Below are positions 54,614 through 63,974 of a stretch of DNA of 64,000 bases, piece by piece. The stretch is taken from NCBI GenBank assembly GCA_003116975.1, contig BGKB01000048.1:341001-405000 (forward strand), read 5' to 3'. The notes beneath the pieces are model-generated. The model was not told the DNA's origin, did not search any database, and was given only the letters and a program-made list of their open reading frames with translations. Within the stretch, counting starts at the first letter, position 1, and each line of letters starts with the position of its first letter. The translations under genes and the position numbers were made by a program. Source of the stretch: Aurantiochytrium sp. KH105. Lineage: Eukaryota > Sar > Bigyra > Thraustochytrida > Thraustochytriidae.

Positions 54614-56644
54614 ATGTCGCAAATCTGCAACGACGAGGAGGTCGCCAGGACCGTCGCGGCCGCAGAGGCAGCCGCCACGGCAGCGGCGCCGTCCGTGGGC
54701 GCGTCCAAGAGGGCCACCCTGGCCAAGATGGGTCACGAGGAGGCCGCCTTTGATAAAAAGAAGATGATGGCCAAGAGAAGATTCTCCGGCAGGCCGCACA
54801 GATGGAGGAGGGCGCTCCCCGGCCAGCTGAGGATACATGCCCCCCGTGAGAGGCTTGCTCGTGAGAACACTAACAACAACAACAACAACAACCAAGCCGA
54901 GGAAGACATGGAGTGCGATACGCGCATCGAGCTCCACGAGGACGAGAGCGGCCACCACGGCCACCTCAAGCTCGAAGAAAGCATGCGCGCCGCCGGCGTC
55001 GTGAAAAATCTACTCTTTCACACGCTCACGCCCGAAGCCCACCTCTCCGCCGAGGAAGTCCATGAAGCCCTCAACACGATCATTTTCTCCACAAAGGCCG
55101 TCACTCTGCTCTCATGGTGCAAAGAGCTCGCTCTCGAGCCCGCGTGGGACGCAGGCGCGCACACACTCCAATCCGTTCCTGTATACAGTGGCGGCGAGCT
55201 CACATCGCCGCAAGAGGTAGCCCTCTTTCTTATTGCCGAATGGCTCATGCACTGGGACGGCGGAACGAAACTTCGCATTGTGCCTGAAACCAATACCCTA
55301 TTACGCGAAATTCTCGACATTTGCGATGCACCTCGCGAGTCCTTCGAGGCACAATTTGCAAGTGCCGCGCTCGAGTCCGCGGCGCACGCCATGCTCGGAA
55401 AACCCGAGGATGTACCCGAGGACCCTCAAGATGACTTTCAAGGAACCTTCCGCTCCGCTGGCGTTTCCGTGGAGAGCGTCGCCGCTTCTGCCGAAGCGGA
55501 CCTTTTAGGCTTTCTCGACGCGGAATCTGCGCGCAGGGGTAGTGCGTGCTGGTTCGGGCTCTCCGCGTCCGAGTTTGCCGCCGAACGCTTGTCCATGGAA
55601 AGACGCGGCTCCGTCGCCTCGTGGGCCTCGGCGCAGTCCTTGGACTCGGCCGCCTCCCTGCTGGCCTCGCCCCGTAGTCGACGAGCGGCTTCACCTTCCG
55701 GGTCCTCGACGTTCTCGTCCTCCTTGTCGCCAACCAAGCAGCTTCGAACGCTTCTTGGCCATTTGCGCCTTCGCGCCTCTTCTGCAGAGGCCATCAACCT
55801 GGACAACGCAACGCCGCGCGAGATCCGTCGTGGGCTTTTGACGCAGCTTCTTCGCCTGCGTCCGAGCGAGGCCGCCCTACAGCTCACGCTTCTCGTACAA
55901 GACTGTATTTGCGATGAGATTCGCGTCTTTGAGCTGGGTCGCGCCGTAAGAGCCGGCCGCGTGCGCGCTGCACCATGCCCAAACCTCAATCGTCTCGTCA
56001 GCGTCTTTGAGGTCGTGGCTTCGTGGGTCGAGACGGACGTCTTGGCGCATGCGCATCAAAACGCATCGAGTCGCGTGCGAGCTCTTTTGTTTTTTCTTCA
56101 CGCTGCCATCGCCTGCCGCGAACTTCGCAGCTTCCACCTGCTTTTTGCCCTCGTCGCTGGGCTCGGACAGACCACGCTTTCCTGGGTCTGGAAACTCGCC
56201 CCTGCCAAGGAGCGCGTCGCTTTTGAAAAGCTCCAACGTGTCGTGTCCCCGCGCCAAAATTATCTCGTGTACCGCGCGGACCTCAGCAAGAGCCCAACTC
56301 CGGGCGCCGATCCTCATGCGCTGGGCTGCATGCCCTTTCTCGGCATTTGGCTCAAGGACGCGAGCGTCATGCTCGAGATCAATACGTCTCCGCAGGGTCG
56401 CGACGCTCTCTCTGCTTTTTCTGCCTACGCCCTTGGCAAAGAGGCCATGCTTTGCCAGCACTCGTACGCAGCCTGCCCTCGCGACGACTTCGTTCGCGAG
56501 CTCCTCTGTGCGCTGTTGCAGTCCACCACGATCAACGCTGACTTCAAGACGCAGCTCAGCACGCACGAGCTCCGTCGCTCATCTCCGCGCCTCTCCACGT
56601 TTCTTTCGCGCAAGGGAATATCCTCGCCGCTCCCCGTGGCGTAG
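54614..56644 (+). CDS. Ras-family guanine nucleotide exchange factor (CDC25-type RasGEF)
   Basis: The C-terminal third is a RasGEF catalytic domain that would load GTP onto a Ras/Rap-like GTPase: LNRLVSVFEVVASWVETDVL, ALLFFLHAAIACRELRSFH, LLFALVAGLGQTTLSWVWKL, VVSPRQNYLVYRADLSK and MPFLGIWLKDASVMLE match the conserved helices in order (about residues 395-640). Residues about 120-230 (VVKNLLFHTLTPE to EVALFLIAEWLMHW) look like the stabilising RasGEF-N/REM module. A Ser-rich linker separates them, and a short Asn run (AAC repeat) lies near residue 90. I chose ATG 54614 (MSQICNDEE); the frame is open 1.2 kb further upstream with repeat-like translation. Length from this start: 676 residues. Confidence 0.88.
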   Translation: MSQICNDEEVARTVAAAEAAATAAAPSVGASKRATLAKMGHEEAAFDKKKMMAKRRFSGRPHRWRRALPGQLRIHAPRERLARENTNNNNNNNQAEEDMECDTRIELHEDESGHHGHLKLEESMRAAGVVKNLLFHTLTPEAHLSAEEVHEALNTIIFSTKAVTLLSWCKELALEPAWDAGAHTLQSVPVYSGGELTSPQEVALFLIAEWLMHWDGGTKLRIVPETNTLLREILDICDAPRESFEAQFASAALESAAHAMLGKPEDVPEDPQDDFQGTFRSAGVSVESVAASAEADLLGFLDAESARRGSACWFGLSASEFAAERLSMERRGSVASWASAQSLDSAASLLASPRSRRAASPSGSSTFSSSLSPTKQLRTLLGHLRLRASSAEAINLDNATPREIRRGLLTQLLRLRPSEAALQLTLLVQDCICDEIRVFELGRAVRAGRVRAAPCPNLNRLVSVFEVVASWVETDVLAHAHQNASSRVRALLFFLHAAIACRELRSFHLLFALVAGLGQTTLSWVWKLAPAKERVAFEKLQRVVSPRQNYLVYRADLSKSPTPGADPHALGCMPFLGIWLKDASVMLEINTSPQGRDALSAFSAYALGKEAMLCQHSYAACPRDDFVRELLCALLQSTTINADFKTQLSTHELRRSSPRLSTFLSRKGISSPLPVA

Positions 56645-57484
56645 TCGCGGTTCGTTAGATTGTATACCTATACCTGACTGTGAATTCAATCAAAGATTTG
56701 TACACTATCTTTCATCAATTCTGCAAAGACCGTTGCTGCAGAGACATTTGGGGGACCTTCTCCCAGGTGCGCTTGGTCTTGCGTCTGCCGCGCACAACGA
56801 CATTCACTACGGCTCTCTTCTCGATGCAGACATCACTTGCTGCATGCAAGAAATGCAAACGATCGGCCTTCTCGCCGGCTGCTAAGAGTCATTCTAACGG
56901 AAGGGGTCTGCAGCTGGCTGGTGTGGCTGGCTCGCAGGGTGTCACAGCGGCGGCTCTTCCAGCCACACCAGCCAGCCACTCAGCCAGGTCGAGTGGTGGT
57001 GGTGGGACCGCCGCCTCTCGCTCGTAACCGAGTTACTACGTGCAAATTGGTCCGCTCTCCCAAAGACGGCATTCTCACGACGTCATCAAGGACAGGCGCC
57101 GCCAGCAGTCGGCACGGTGGTTCACATCGAGAGCCCTCCACAACGCCGACATCGAACGCCACATTCGAGTTCGCGACCGCTGCTCCCCACCCAAGCTGGC
57201 TGGCATTCATCTCCCCTAGGCATCACGACCGAAGATCACCACCAAGCTGCTGTAATGCTGCTCCTCCCTCCAGGTCCGAGTCCGTCCACCCACCATGGAC
57301 AGACATCTTCGTCGCGTGGCGTCCGTCCACGACAACCGTCCGTCTCGCATACGAATCCTAACTATACCCGCATCATCTCGTCTTCCTGGAGCCGCGCCGA
57401 GAGTCTCCGCGCGGCACGTGCGCGAGCCGGGTGAATTCCCGCTCCACGCGCTGATCATCGACGCCGCCGCGCCGGCCGGCCCCG

Positions 57485-57510
57485 CGCTGCGCTGCGCTGC
57501 GCTGCGCTGC
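57485..57510 (+). repeat. (GCTGC)5 repeat
   Basis: Five GCTGC units. Confidence 0.9.
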
Positions 57511-57639
57511 CTCGGCCAAGCACCGCTTTTGCACGCCGCCACGCCGAGCTCGCCATGGCAAACGCCACGCCGAGCCGTGCCGTGCCACGCCAGGCCAAGC
57601 CGTGTTTGCGAGTTTGCCATGCCACTGTTTGCCATGCCA

Positions 57640-57712
57640 TCCATTGTCACGCCATGCCATGCCATGCCATGCCAAGCCAAGCCAAGCCAAGCCATGCCGT
57701 GCCGTGCCGTGT
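57640..57712 (+). repeat. GCCAT/GCCAA/GCCGT pentanucleotide repeat
   Basis: An array of five-base units in three successive flavours: GCCAT, then GCCAA, then GCCGT, with a few older copies to the left. Confidence 0.9.
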
Positions 57713-57800
57713 GACCTGCCAGAGCTCGCCACGCCTCGTGCCTCGTGTCGTCGTCGAGCCGGCGGCTCGGGGCTGGCTGCTGTTGCGATATGCCCGGGCG

Positions 57801-57824
57801 AAGATGAAGATGAAGATGAAGATG
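57801..57824 (+). repeat. (AAGATG)4 repeat
   Basis: Four AAGATG units, the last running into ATGGCGCGG. Confidence 0.85.
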
Positions 57825-58044
57825 GCGCGGAAACCTCGGAAAGAAAGAATCACGCGAGCGACCCGAGCAAGCAAGCGCGAGACATCAGGCGAAGCAGATC
57901 CCGAACGAGAGACCTCGCTCGGCCTGGGCGCGAGCGCCGCGCGCGACGGGGCGAGAGGAGCGGCGGGAGGAGGGAGCGCAGCCCGAGGTTTTCTCGAGGA
58001 GGCCGGCGGGCGGTCTCGGGCCCCGGGAGAGGATACAGGATACG

Positions 58045-61000
58045 ATGCCCCGCCGCAGCGAAGCCGCGCTCGAGCCCTTACTCGGCGCCGACGAGAGCAG
58101 CTTCGAGCAGCGCGAGGAACGTCGCGGGGACGGGCGCAGCCAGCTCCTGGATGCCGAGAGCTGGCGCAGTTTAAATGACGCGCAAGCACACCAGAACGCG
58201 GCCCGCGGCCTGCAAGAACGGGAGCAGGGCACGGACGGAAACCGCAGCTTCGTCGATTTCATGAGGGGATATCCCGATGACGACAGAACCTGCCTGCAGC
58301 GTCTCGTGCACAAAGCGCAGGCACACTGGAACTCGCTGCGTACACCAAACAAGGAAGAAGGCCTCGACTTTGACACCTCCGAAAACAAACTGTACTCGCA
58401 GCACGTCGAGGAGCTGAACCAGGAATCCGCCACGGGCGGAATCCTTCAAAACGTAGAGGCTGTTCGCTGGCTGACAGGGCTTGTCATCGCCATCATCGTT
58501 GGTTGTCTCGCCATCATCGTCGACGTCAGCGTCGAGGCGCTCTCGGGCCACAAGTTCGAGGTCATGAACCAGAAACTCGTCCACGACACCCACGGTCGCG
58601 CCTTCGTCTACTATGCCGGATACAACATTCTCTTTGTCAGCATCGCGACCGCCTTTGTAGCCTTTCTCGATCTCAAGGCCAAGGGGAGCGGGATCCCAGA
58701 GATCAAGAGCTTCTTGAACGGCCGTAAAATCCATCGCGTCATCTCCGTGCGCACGCTCGTCAGCAAGCTGGCCGGTGTCATCTTCAGCGTCTCGGGGTCT
58801 CTCGTGCTGGGCAAGGAGGGACCCATGATGCACGCAGGCGCCGTCGTCGGTGCCATTGTCTCGCAGGGTCGAGACGAATTCCACTCGCTCGGACTCGGCA
58901 TTCTCTCGTTTCGAAGCGACAAGCAAAAGCGAAGCTTTGTCTCGATTGGGTGCGCTTGCGGCGTGGCAGCCGCCTTCTCTGCGCCGCTTGGCGGCGTCCT
59001 CTTTGTTATCGAGGAAGCTGCCTCCTTTTGGAGCGTGCGACTCACCTGGCTTACCTTTTTCGCAACCATGGCTTGTGCTTCCTTTGTCGATGTCGTGCTC
59101 TCAGGCGTCAAGGATACCGCGGAATGGGGTCTCATGTCGCAGTCAGCCGTGGTGTCCTTTGGCAGCTTTGAAGGCGCCTCCCGCGACCCGTGCTACCCGT
59201 TGCAGCCTCCGTACCGCTTCATGCAGCTCCCGATCTTTGTCATCATCGGCGCACTTGGAGGCCTGCTTGGCGCTGCCTTCAACTCTGCCAACCTCGTGCT
59301 CAGCCGCATTCGAGCAAAGTATATTGTCGACCCGCGCGTCCGCCTCGTCGAGTCGCTTGCCGTAGCCTTTTTCACCTCGCTCATCTTCTTTGGCTTCTCT
59401 TCCATGTACCCCTGCCGCGCCAAGAGCGACGTGCACTATGCTGTCTGGAGCGACTCGGGCGATCCGATCATCCCAACTGCAAATGGAACATGTGCACAAA
59501 TCGCCATGCGAGGGAACATGTGCACAGACCCTGACGACGTCAACGACCTCGAGACGCTCATGCTCTCCTCGCTCGACTCGGCCGTCCGCCGTCTCTTTCA
59601 CAGCGAGGCTCTTTACGAAGTGCCTGCCCTACTGCTCTTTGGGCTGTCCGTCTGGTTTCTTGCCTGCCTCACGTACGGCACGAGCATTCCGAGCGGACTG
59701 TTTGTACCGGCCATCACCATTGGCGCCGCCCTCGGCCGCGTCTTTGGTCAGGTCATGTGGGCGATTGACGATGGAACACTGCGCGACATGTTTGGGGCGA
59801 TCGACCCGGGAACATACTCCTTGATCGGAGGCGCTGCCATGCTCGGCGGGATTACGCGCATGACCATCTCCATCGTCGTCATTCTCATGGAGACCACAAA
59901 CAACTCAACCTTTGCCATCCCTCTCATGGTCACCATCATGTCCTCCAAGGTCGTCGGCGACCTTTTCACAGAAGGTCTCTATGACATGCATATCGAGCTC
60001 CAGGGCATTAAATTTGTGCACGATGAACCGCCGCCGAATGCGCACAAAATTCGTGTCCGCGAGGTCATGGTCAAAGAGCCTATCGTCTTTAATCTCTTTG
60101 AACGCGTTGGCGACATTCTTCAAGTGTTACAGAGTTGTTCGCACAATGGCTTTCCAGTCGTATCAAACATTACTGTGCGCTCGCGCCAGGTTTCGCGCCA
60201 ACATAGTGAGACACAAGATGCCAGTGATGCCGCCAAGACTAGCGGCGACACGAACGCGCAGCAGCAGCAGCAGGATCAACGTCCGCGCAGAGCGCCGCAT
60301 CTCGGACACACGCGTCGTCTGGTGAGCCATCGGAGCCTTGGCAGCCGCTCTGATCTCGAGGCCGCGACGTCCTTTTCAGGCTCCCTTGGATTCGCCAACA
60401 TTAGCCCGCCTATCGGGACTGAGCCTGGAAGCACTGCTACAGGGTCAAGTGAAAGCAATGTAGGAGCGCAATCATCCACGTCGGAACAGACGAGTCGACA
60501 GGGTCAAGGTTCGCGCCGCGGAAACTTGAAAAATCGCAAGCGACGTGGATCGAATCGCAACAATCTCGATGCCGACGAGGTGAACGAGGTTCGCGGCAAG
60601 GGTATTTTTGAGGGCACCATTTTGCGCAGCGAGTTGCTAATTTTGCTCTTCGAAAAAGTTTTCATCAGCGAAGCCGTTCCCTTACAAGATCGCTTCAAGC
60701 GCAAGGGCGCCACGATTGCGTGGCGAGACTTTTTCAAGCACTATCCGCGCTCGCCCAGCATCCTCGACATCATGCGGAAGCTCAGCCAAGACGATCTGCA
60801 GCGTGTTGTGGATCTGCGCCCGTACCTAAACTCAAGTGCGCTGACGGTTCATCATTCAGTCTACATCTCTCGTGTCCATCAACTCTTTCGACACCTTGGT
60901 TTGCGCCACCTTACCGTGGTCAACACTTCCAACCACGTTGTTGGCATCGTCACCCGCGCACAGCTCCATTCCATCGAACACCACCGTACCAAGATCATCA

Positions 61001-61536
61001 AACGCTTTGACGAGGATCTTCACGAGCCGCCACTTCGCGATGGCAGCGCACTTGTGACGCCAACATCCCCTGACCTTGAAAACCAGCATAACTTGTCCCC
61101 GTTCAGCGATGCTAATTATAGATCAGGCTTGACGTCCAGCCTCTTGCATGAAGAGCGAGTCGAGAACATTTTGCGGGAAATGACAGCGGAGGAGGCACGT
61201 GCGGCACAGGCTGAAGAGGAGGAAGAACGACAACAAGAGCGAGAGCGAGAGCAAGAACAAGCATACGACGAAGCTCAAGCTGAATCAAAGACATCGTTTC
61301 ATCATCACGATGCGAGCGATGATCTTGAATCAGGTCTCGCCAGCAACGAGGCAAAACAAGGTGCTGCTGACGCGGCATCTGCTCAGCGATCCGTGGACCA
61401 GGCTGACTCCGGAAGTGACGGCACTGGAGAGGATAGCAGCTGCGTCGACTCGGAGGCGGAGCCTGACGGACTCATGCCACCTGCCGTTCGCTATGAGCGA
61501 TCTTGGCGCACGCTCACTACCAAGGGCAAAAATTGA
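58045..61536 (+). CDS. CLC-family chloride/proton exchanger with C-terminal CBS domains
   Basis: A single exon encodes 1163 residues. The CLC core spans about residues 135-665 with the family signatures GSGIP (214-218), GKEGP (256-260) and GLFVP (551-555). The gating Glu is present (E258) and GGVLFVIEEAASFW carries the Glu pair (E323/E324) that in CLC-6/7-type proteins supplies the proton pathway. So I predict a Cl-/H+ antiporter of endolysosomal type rather than a channel. CBS1 begins near residue 673 (VMVKEPIVFNLFERVGD). CBS2 is near 925-980 (LNSSALTVHHSVYISRVHQLF, GIVTRAQLHSI). About 150 residues of Ser/Arg/Gln-rich insert interrupt the CBS pair, and a 180-residue acidic tail follows. The start is the first ATG; the N-terminus is about 130 residues and soluble. 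It is convergent with NAA15. Confidence 0.96.
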   Translation: MPRRSEAALEPLLGADESSFEQREERRGDGRSQLLDAESWRSLNDAQAHQNAARGLQEREQGTDGNRSFVDFMRGYPDDDRTCLQRLVHKAQAHWNSLRTPNKEEGLDFDTSENKLYSQHVEELNQESATGGILQNVEAVRWLTGLVIAIIVGCLAIIVDVSVEALSGHKFEVMNQKLVHDTHGRAFVYYAGYNILFVSIATAFVAFLDLKAKGSGIPEIKSFLNGRKIHRVISVRTLVSKLAGVIFSVSGSLVLGKEGPMMHAGAVVGAIVSQGRDEFHSLGLGILSFRSDKQKRSFVSIGCACGVAAAFSAPLGGVLFVIEEAASFWSVRLTWLTFFATMACASFVDVVLSGVKDTAEWGLMSQSAVVSFGSFEGASRDPCYPLQPPYRFMQLPIFVIIGALGGLLGAAFNSANLVLSRIRAKYIVDPRVRLVESLAVAFFTSLIFFGFSSMYPCRAKSDVHYAVWSDSGDPIIPTANGTCAQIAMRGNMCTDPDDVNDLETLMLSSLDSAVRRLFHSEALYEVPALLLFGLSVWFLACLTYGTSIPSGLFVPAITIGAALGRVFGQVMWAIDDGTLRDMFGAIDPGTYSLIGGAAMLGGITRMTISIVVILMETTNNSTFAIPLMVTIMSSKVVGDLFTEGLYDMHIELQGIKFVHDEPPPNAHKIRVREVMVKEPIVFNLFERVGDILQVLQSCSHNGFPVVSNITVRSRQVSRQHSETQDASDAAKTSGDTNAQQQQQDQRPRRAPHLGHTRRLVSHRSLGSRSDLEAATSFSGSLGFANISPPIGTEPGSTATGSSESNVGAQSSTSEQTSRQGQGSRRGNLKNRKRRGSNRNNLDADEVNEVRGKGIFEGTILRSELLILLFEKVFISEAVPLQDRFKRKGATIAWRDFFKHYPRSPSILDIMRKLSQDDLQRVVDLRPYLNSSALTVHHSVYISRVHQLFRHLGLRHLTVVNTSNHVVGIVTRAQLHSIEHHRTKIIKRFDEDLHEPPLRDGSALVTPTSPDLENQHNLSPFSDANYRSGLTSSLLHEERVENILREMTAEEARAAQAEEEEERQQEREREQEQAYDEAQAESKTSFHHHDASDDLESGLASNEAKQGAADAASAQRSVDQADSGSDGTGEDSSCVDSEAEPDGLMPPAVRYERSWRTLTTKGKN

Positions 61537-61758
61537 CCAACATCATCATCAACAATCGCATCGAATTTTGCTCTCTTTCCTTTTCTTTTCTTTTTTCCGA
61601 GGGTCAAAGGAGAAGTTTGCCCGCGTCGCACAGCCATTGCGTTGCATATGTCGTTTTCACCACGCTGGCCGCCTGGCAAGAATAATGAACAAAGATACAC
61701 GAAGCAAGACAACATATTGGTGCAAGACAACATTTTGGTACAACTCCACTATTTCAAT

Positions 61759-63267
61759 TCAGGCCTCGACATCGGCGGCCTTGTCGCCAGCTTCTTCCTT
61801 GTCTGTCTCGACGCCAAAATCGGGCGACGGAATAGTGAGCGAACTGCGCGGGAACTTGACCTTGATTGCCTCCTCAAGCTCGCTCAAGAGCGCATCGGGC
61901 GCGGCGAGCGCGCCAAGCGCTTCGTGCATGTCGGCCAGATCCTTGAAGCGGGCCTTTTCCGGGAGATTGCTCACGATCGCACGGAGCGTCTTCGTTGCCG
62001 CATCGCCAGTCTGGGCCTCCACGCGAATAAGGGCCTTGGCAGCGGCAAGACGGGCCTCCAGGGACTCAGAAGCGCTGTGCTTTTCAAAGTAAGTTTTCGC
62101 CGCGGCTCCAGCAGGCTCTTGCATCAACTTCGAGGCCACCGACTCGATGCATGTCTTGACCGCAGGGTCCAACTCGAGGGCCACGTCAACGGGGGTGTTC
62201 ATATCGGCGGCGCACGTGGACTTGCTAACCCAGGGGGCATAGGTAATCTTGCCTGCCTGCACAAAGTGCAAGAATGGAGCTAACCGAGCAAAAACCAAAG
62301 GGTTTTGGGCGCCACCCGGAGCCGTCTCCGCAGCGGCACTCAAGGCTCGAACAGCCTGGAGCATCTTGCCACGACGAACCTCTACGTCAAAGATATCGAG
62401 CTGAGCGAGCGAGCGGTGCGGTGCAAACTTGCGCAGTACCTCGCAAAGCACGTGCGCGGTATCCAGGGGCGCCGCAGCCTGATCAACCAGCAGTTTGGCG
62501 CCCTTGGGATCCTTGTCTGCCGCCACTGAGCGCTTCTTGCTCTTGCCGGTCTCATCGGCCTCGTCCTTGTCTGCGTTGGCGGCATTCTCCTCTTGTTCCT
62601 TTTTGCGACGCGCTTCTTCCTTGCGTGCCTTCGCCTTGGCCTTCTTCTTCTCAGCCGCGGACATACCCGAGTAGTCTGGCTCACTGGACTTGCTCGCCTC
62701 GGCGCCGCCGTTCGAGCCATCGCCTGCAGCATCGGTACCCGTCGGGGCATTCTTCTTGGCTTCCTCGACAATAGCTTGGTAATCCTGCGGACGGTCGTGC
62801 AGGGCCAAAAGGCACGAGAGCTGTCCATGTGCCGCCTCACTAAACGAGGGGTGGCCACGAATAGTGTCTTCGAGCCTCAAAGTCGAAAGGTATGCGCGCA
62901 TCGTAGCCTTGCGCAGGCAATAGAGGTGAAACTCGAGCTGATCTTCCTCAAAGTCGTCAAAATGTTCAACAATGGCGGCATAAAACTTGAGGGCCATCTG
63001 CAAGTCCTTGGTGCGCGAAAAGGAGCGCGCAATCTCCTTTTCGAACCACATAGCCTGCATCTCCTTGAGGTACCCACGGCTATCACCCTCGTGTTTGGTA
63101 AAGAGACCCACAACATCCTCAGCCTTGGCGATGCGCCCCGCGCGCAAATGATACTTGGTGGCCTTCGAGTTGATCCACTTGTCAGCAAGATCAAGCTCGC
63201 GGCCTGCTTCGACAGCGTCTGCCGCACCTTGCATATCACCAGCATGCTTGAGAATGCGACCCTTGAC
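61759..63267 (-). CDS. NAA15: NAA15, NatA auxiliary subunit, 3'-terminal exon
   Basis: The auxiliary subunit of the NatA N-terminal acetyltransferase anchors the catalytic subunit NAA10 to the ribosome. This last exon encodes 502 residues. VKGRILKHAGDMQGAADAV, LDLADKWINSK, MQAMWFEKEIARSF and EEDQLEFHLYCLRKATMRAY follow the conserved TPR/helical array of NAA15 in order. A Lys/Glu/Arg/Ala-rich segment (EKKKAKAKARKEEARRKKE) follows, as in known NAA15, then the C-terminal helices. The exon begins after a CACAG acceptor, in phase 0. The frame is open upstream to 63333 but that part is intron. The N-terminal TPRs lie off the right edge. It is convergent with the CLC gene, 222 bases away. Confidence 0.93.
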   Translation of the reverse strand, partial: VKGRILKHAGDMQGAADAVEAGRELDLADKWINSKATKYHLRAGRIAKAEDVVGLFTKHEGDSRGYLKEMQAMWFEKEIARSFSRTKDLQMALKFYAAIVEHFDDFEEDQLEFHLYCLRKATMRAYLSTLRLEDTIRGHPSFSEAAHGQLSCLLALHDRPQDYQAIVEEAKKNAPTGTDAAGDGSNGGAEASKSSEPDYSGMSAAEKKKAKAKARKEEARRKKEQEENAANADKDEADETGKSKKRSVAADKDPKGAKLLVDQAAAPLDTAHVLCEVLRKFAPHRSLAQLDIFDVEVRRGKMLQAVRALSAAAETAPGGAQNPLVFARLAPFLHFVQAGKITYAPWVSKSTCAADMNTPVDVALELDPAVKTCIESVASKLMQEPAGAAAKTYFEKHSASESLEARLAAAKALIRVEAQTGDAATKTLRAIVSNLPEKARFKDLADMHEALGALAAPDALLSELEEAIKVKFPRSSLTIPSPDFGVETDKEEAGDKAADVEA

Positions 63268-63564
63268 CTGTGTGGTGGATGGAAAAACGTTGCGCAAAAC
63301 GTTAGACTCGTTCCGAATACTTATTCTTTGCAAAAAATAGATGGACGATGCAGCAAGAACGCAGACCAGCGCATGGTGTGGAAAGGATCAGCGTCACAAT
63401 TGTTTTCACTGACGGATGACATTGTATCCGCCGCTCTAAAGGTGTAGAATAGAATTTTTGCCTTCATGTCCAAATGTCCCAGCCACCAATTCGCTGCGAT
63501 CCAACGTATCTGCATGCACCCATCCATTATCTATCTATTGATTCGCAGCAAAGGGCTCACTTAC
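63268..63564 (-). other. NAA15 intron, 297 nt
   Basis: Bounded by GTAAGT (plus ACTTAC at 63559-63564) and CACAG (plus CTGTG at 63268-63272). Phase 0. Its removal joins DLFV to VKGR, the continuous sequence expected of NAA15. Confidence 0.88.
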
Positions 63565-63630
63565 CACAAAGAGGTCCAAGGTCGTGGGCGTGTGCTCGAT
63601 GGCACGCTCGATCAACTCCAAAGCTTTTTC
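63565..63630 (-). CDS. NAA15: NAA15 internal microexon, 66 nt
   Basis: Twenty-two codons read EKALELIERAIEHTPTTLDL then FV, which matches the NAA15 segment just before the conserved K..I.KHAGD. It is flanked by a CACAG acceptor and a GTAAGT donor, both in phase 0, so it joins the last exon and the next upstream exon without a shift. Confidence 0.88.
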
Positions 63631-63974
63631 CTGTGAGAATATCGTACAACAGCACAAGAACACAAGTTGCATTGCTCGGGTTTGTTAGCTCATGCTGTCA
63701 TCCGATCACGCCAACACGTCACCTCTCCTCCCGAAAAGGCGAAATACCATTGCAAACAAGGTAAGCGGGCGCGAGCAATTTTGCAGGAAAAAAGGTGCAG
63801 AGAGCCCATCAGAATGCTAAAGTTGATAATGCTCCTCAAAGAAATTCAGAACAGGTCTGTGAAGTTTTTTCCTCCCGCGGGGTTCTGGCCTTCTTTCCTT
63901 GCTTGCTGCTCTGCGTTGCCTCGCTTCATATTTACAATGGCACCATGTCACACCCCTTCACAAAACTAACGTAC
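63631..63974 (-). other. NAA15 intron, 344 nt
   Basis: Donor GTACGT (plus ACGTAC at 63969-63974) and acceptor TCACAG. The interior has stops in all frames I read and no protein similarity. Confidence 0.8.

Larger units (their letters stand above)
56645..58044. other. Intergenic, repeat-rich upstream of the CLC gene
   Basis: 1.4 kb between two plus-strand genes. The left part holds a near match to the 11-mer (CTGACTGTGAA, 56674-56684) and an imperfect inverted repeat around GGCTGGTGTGGCTGG / CCAGCCACACCAGCCAGCC (56915-56977). The right part is GC-rich with several simple repeats. No gene seen. Confidence 0.4.
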
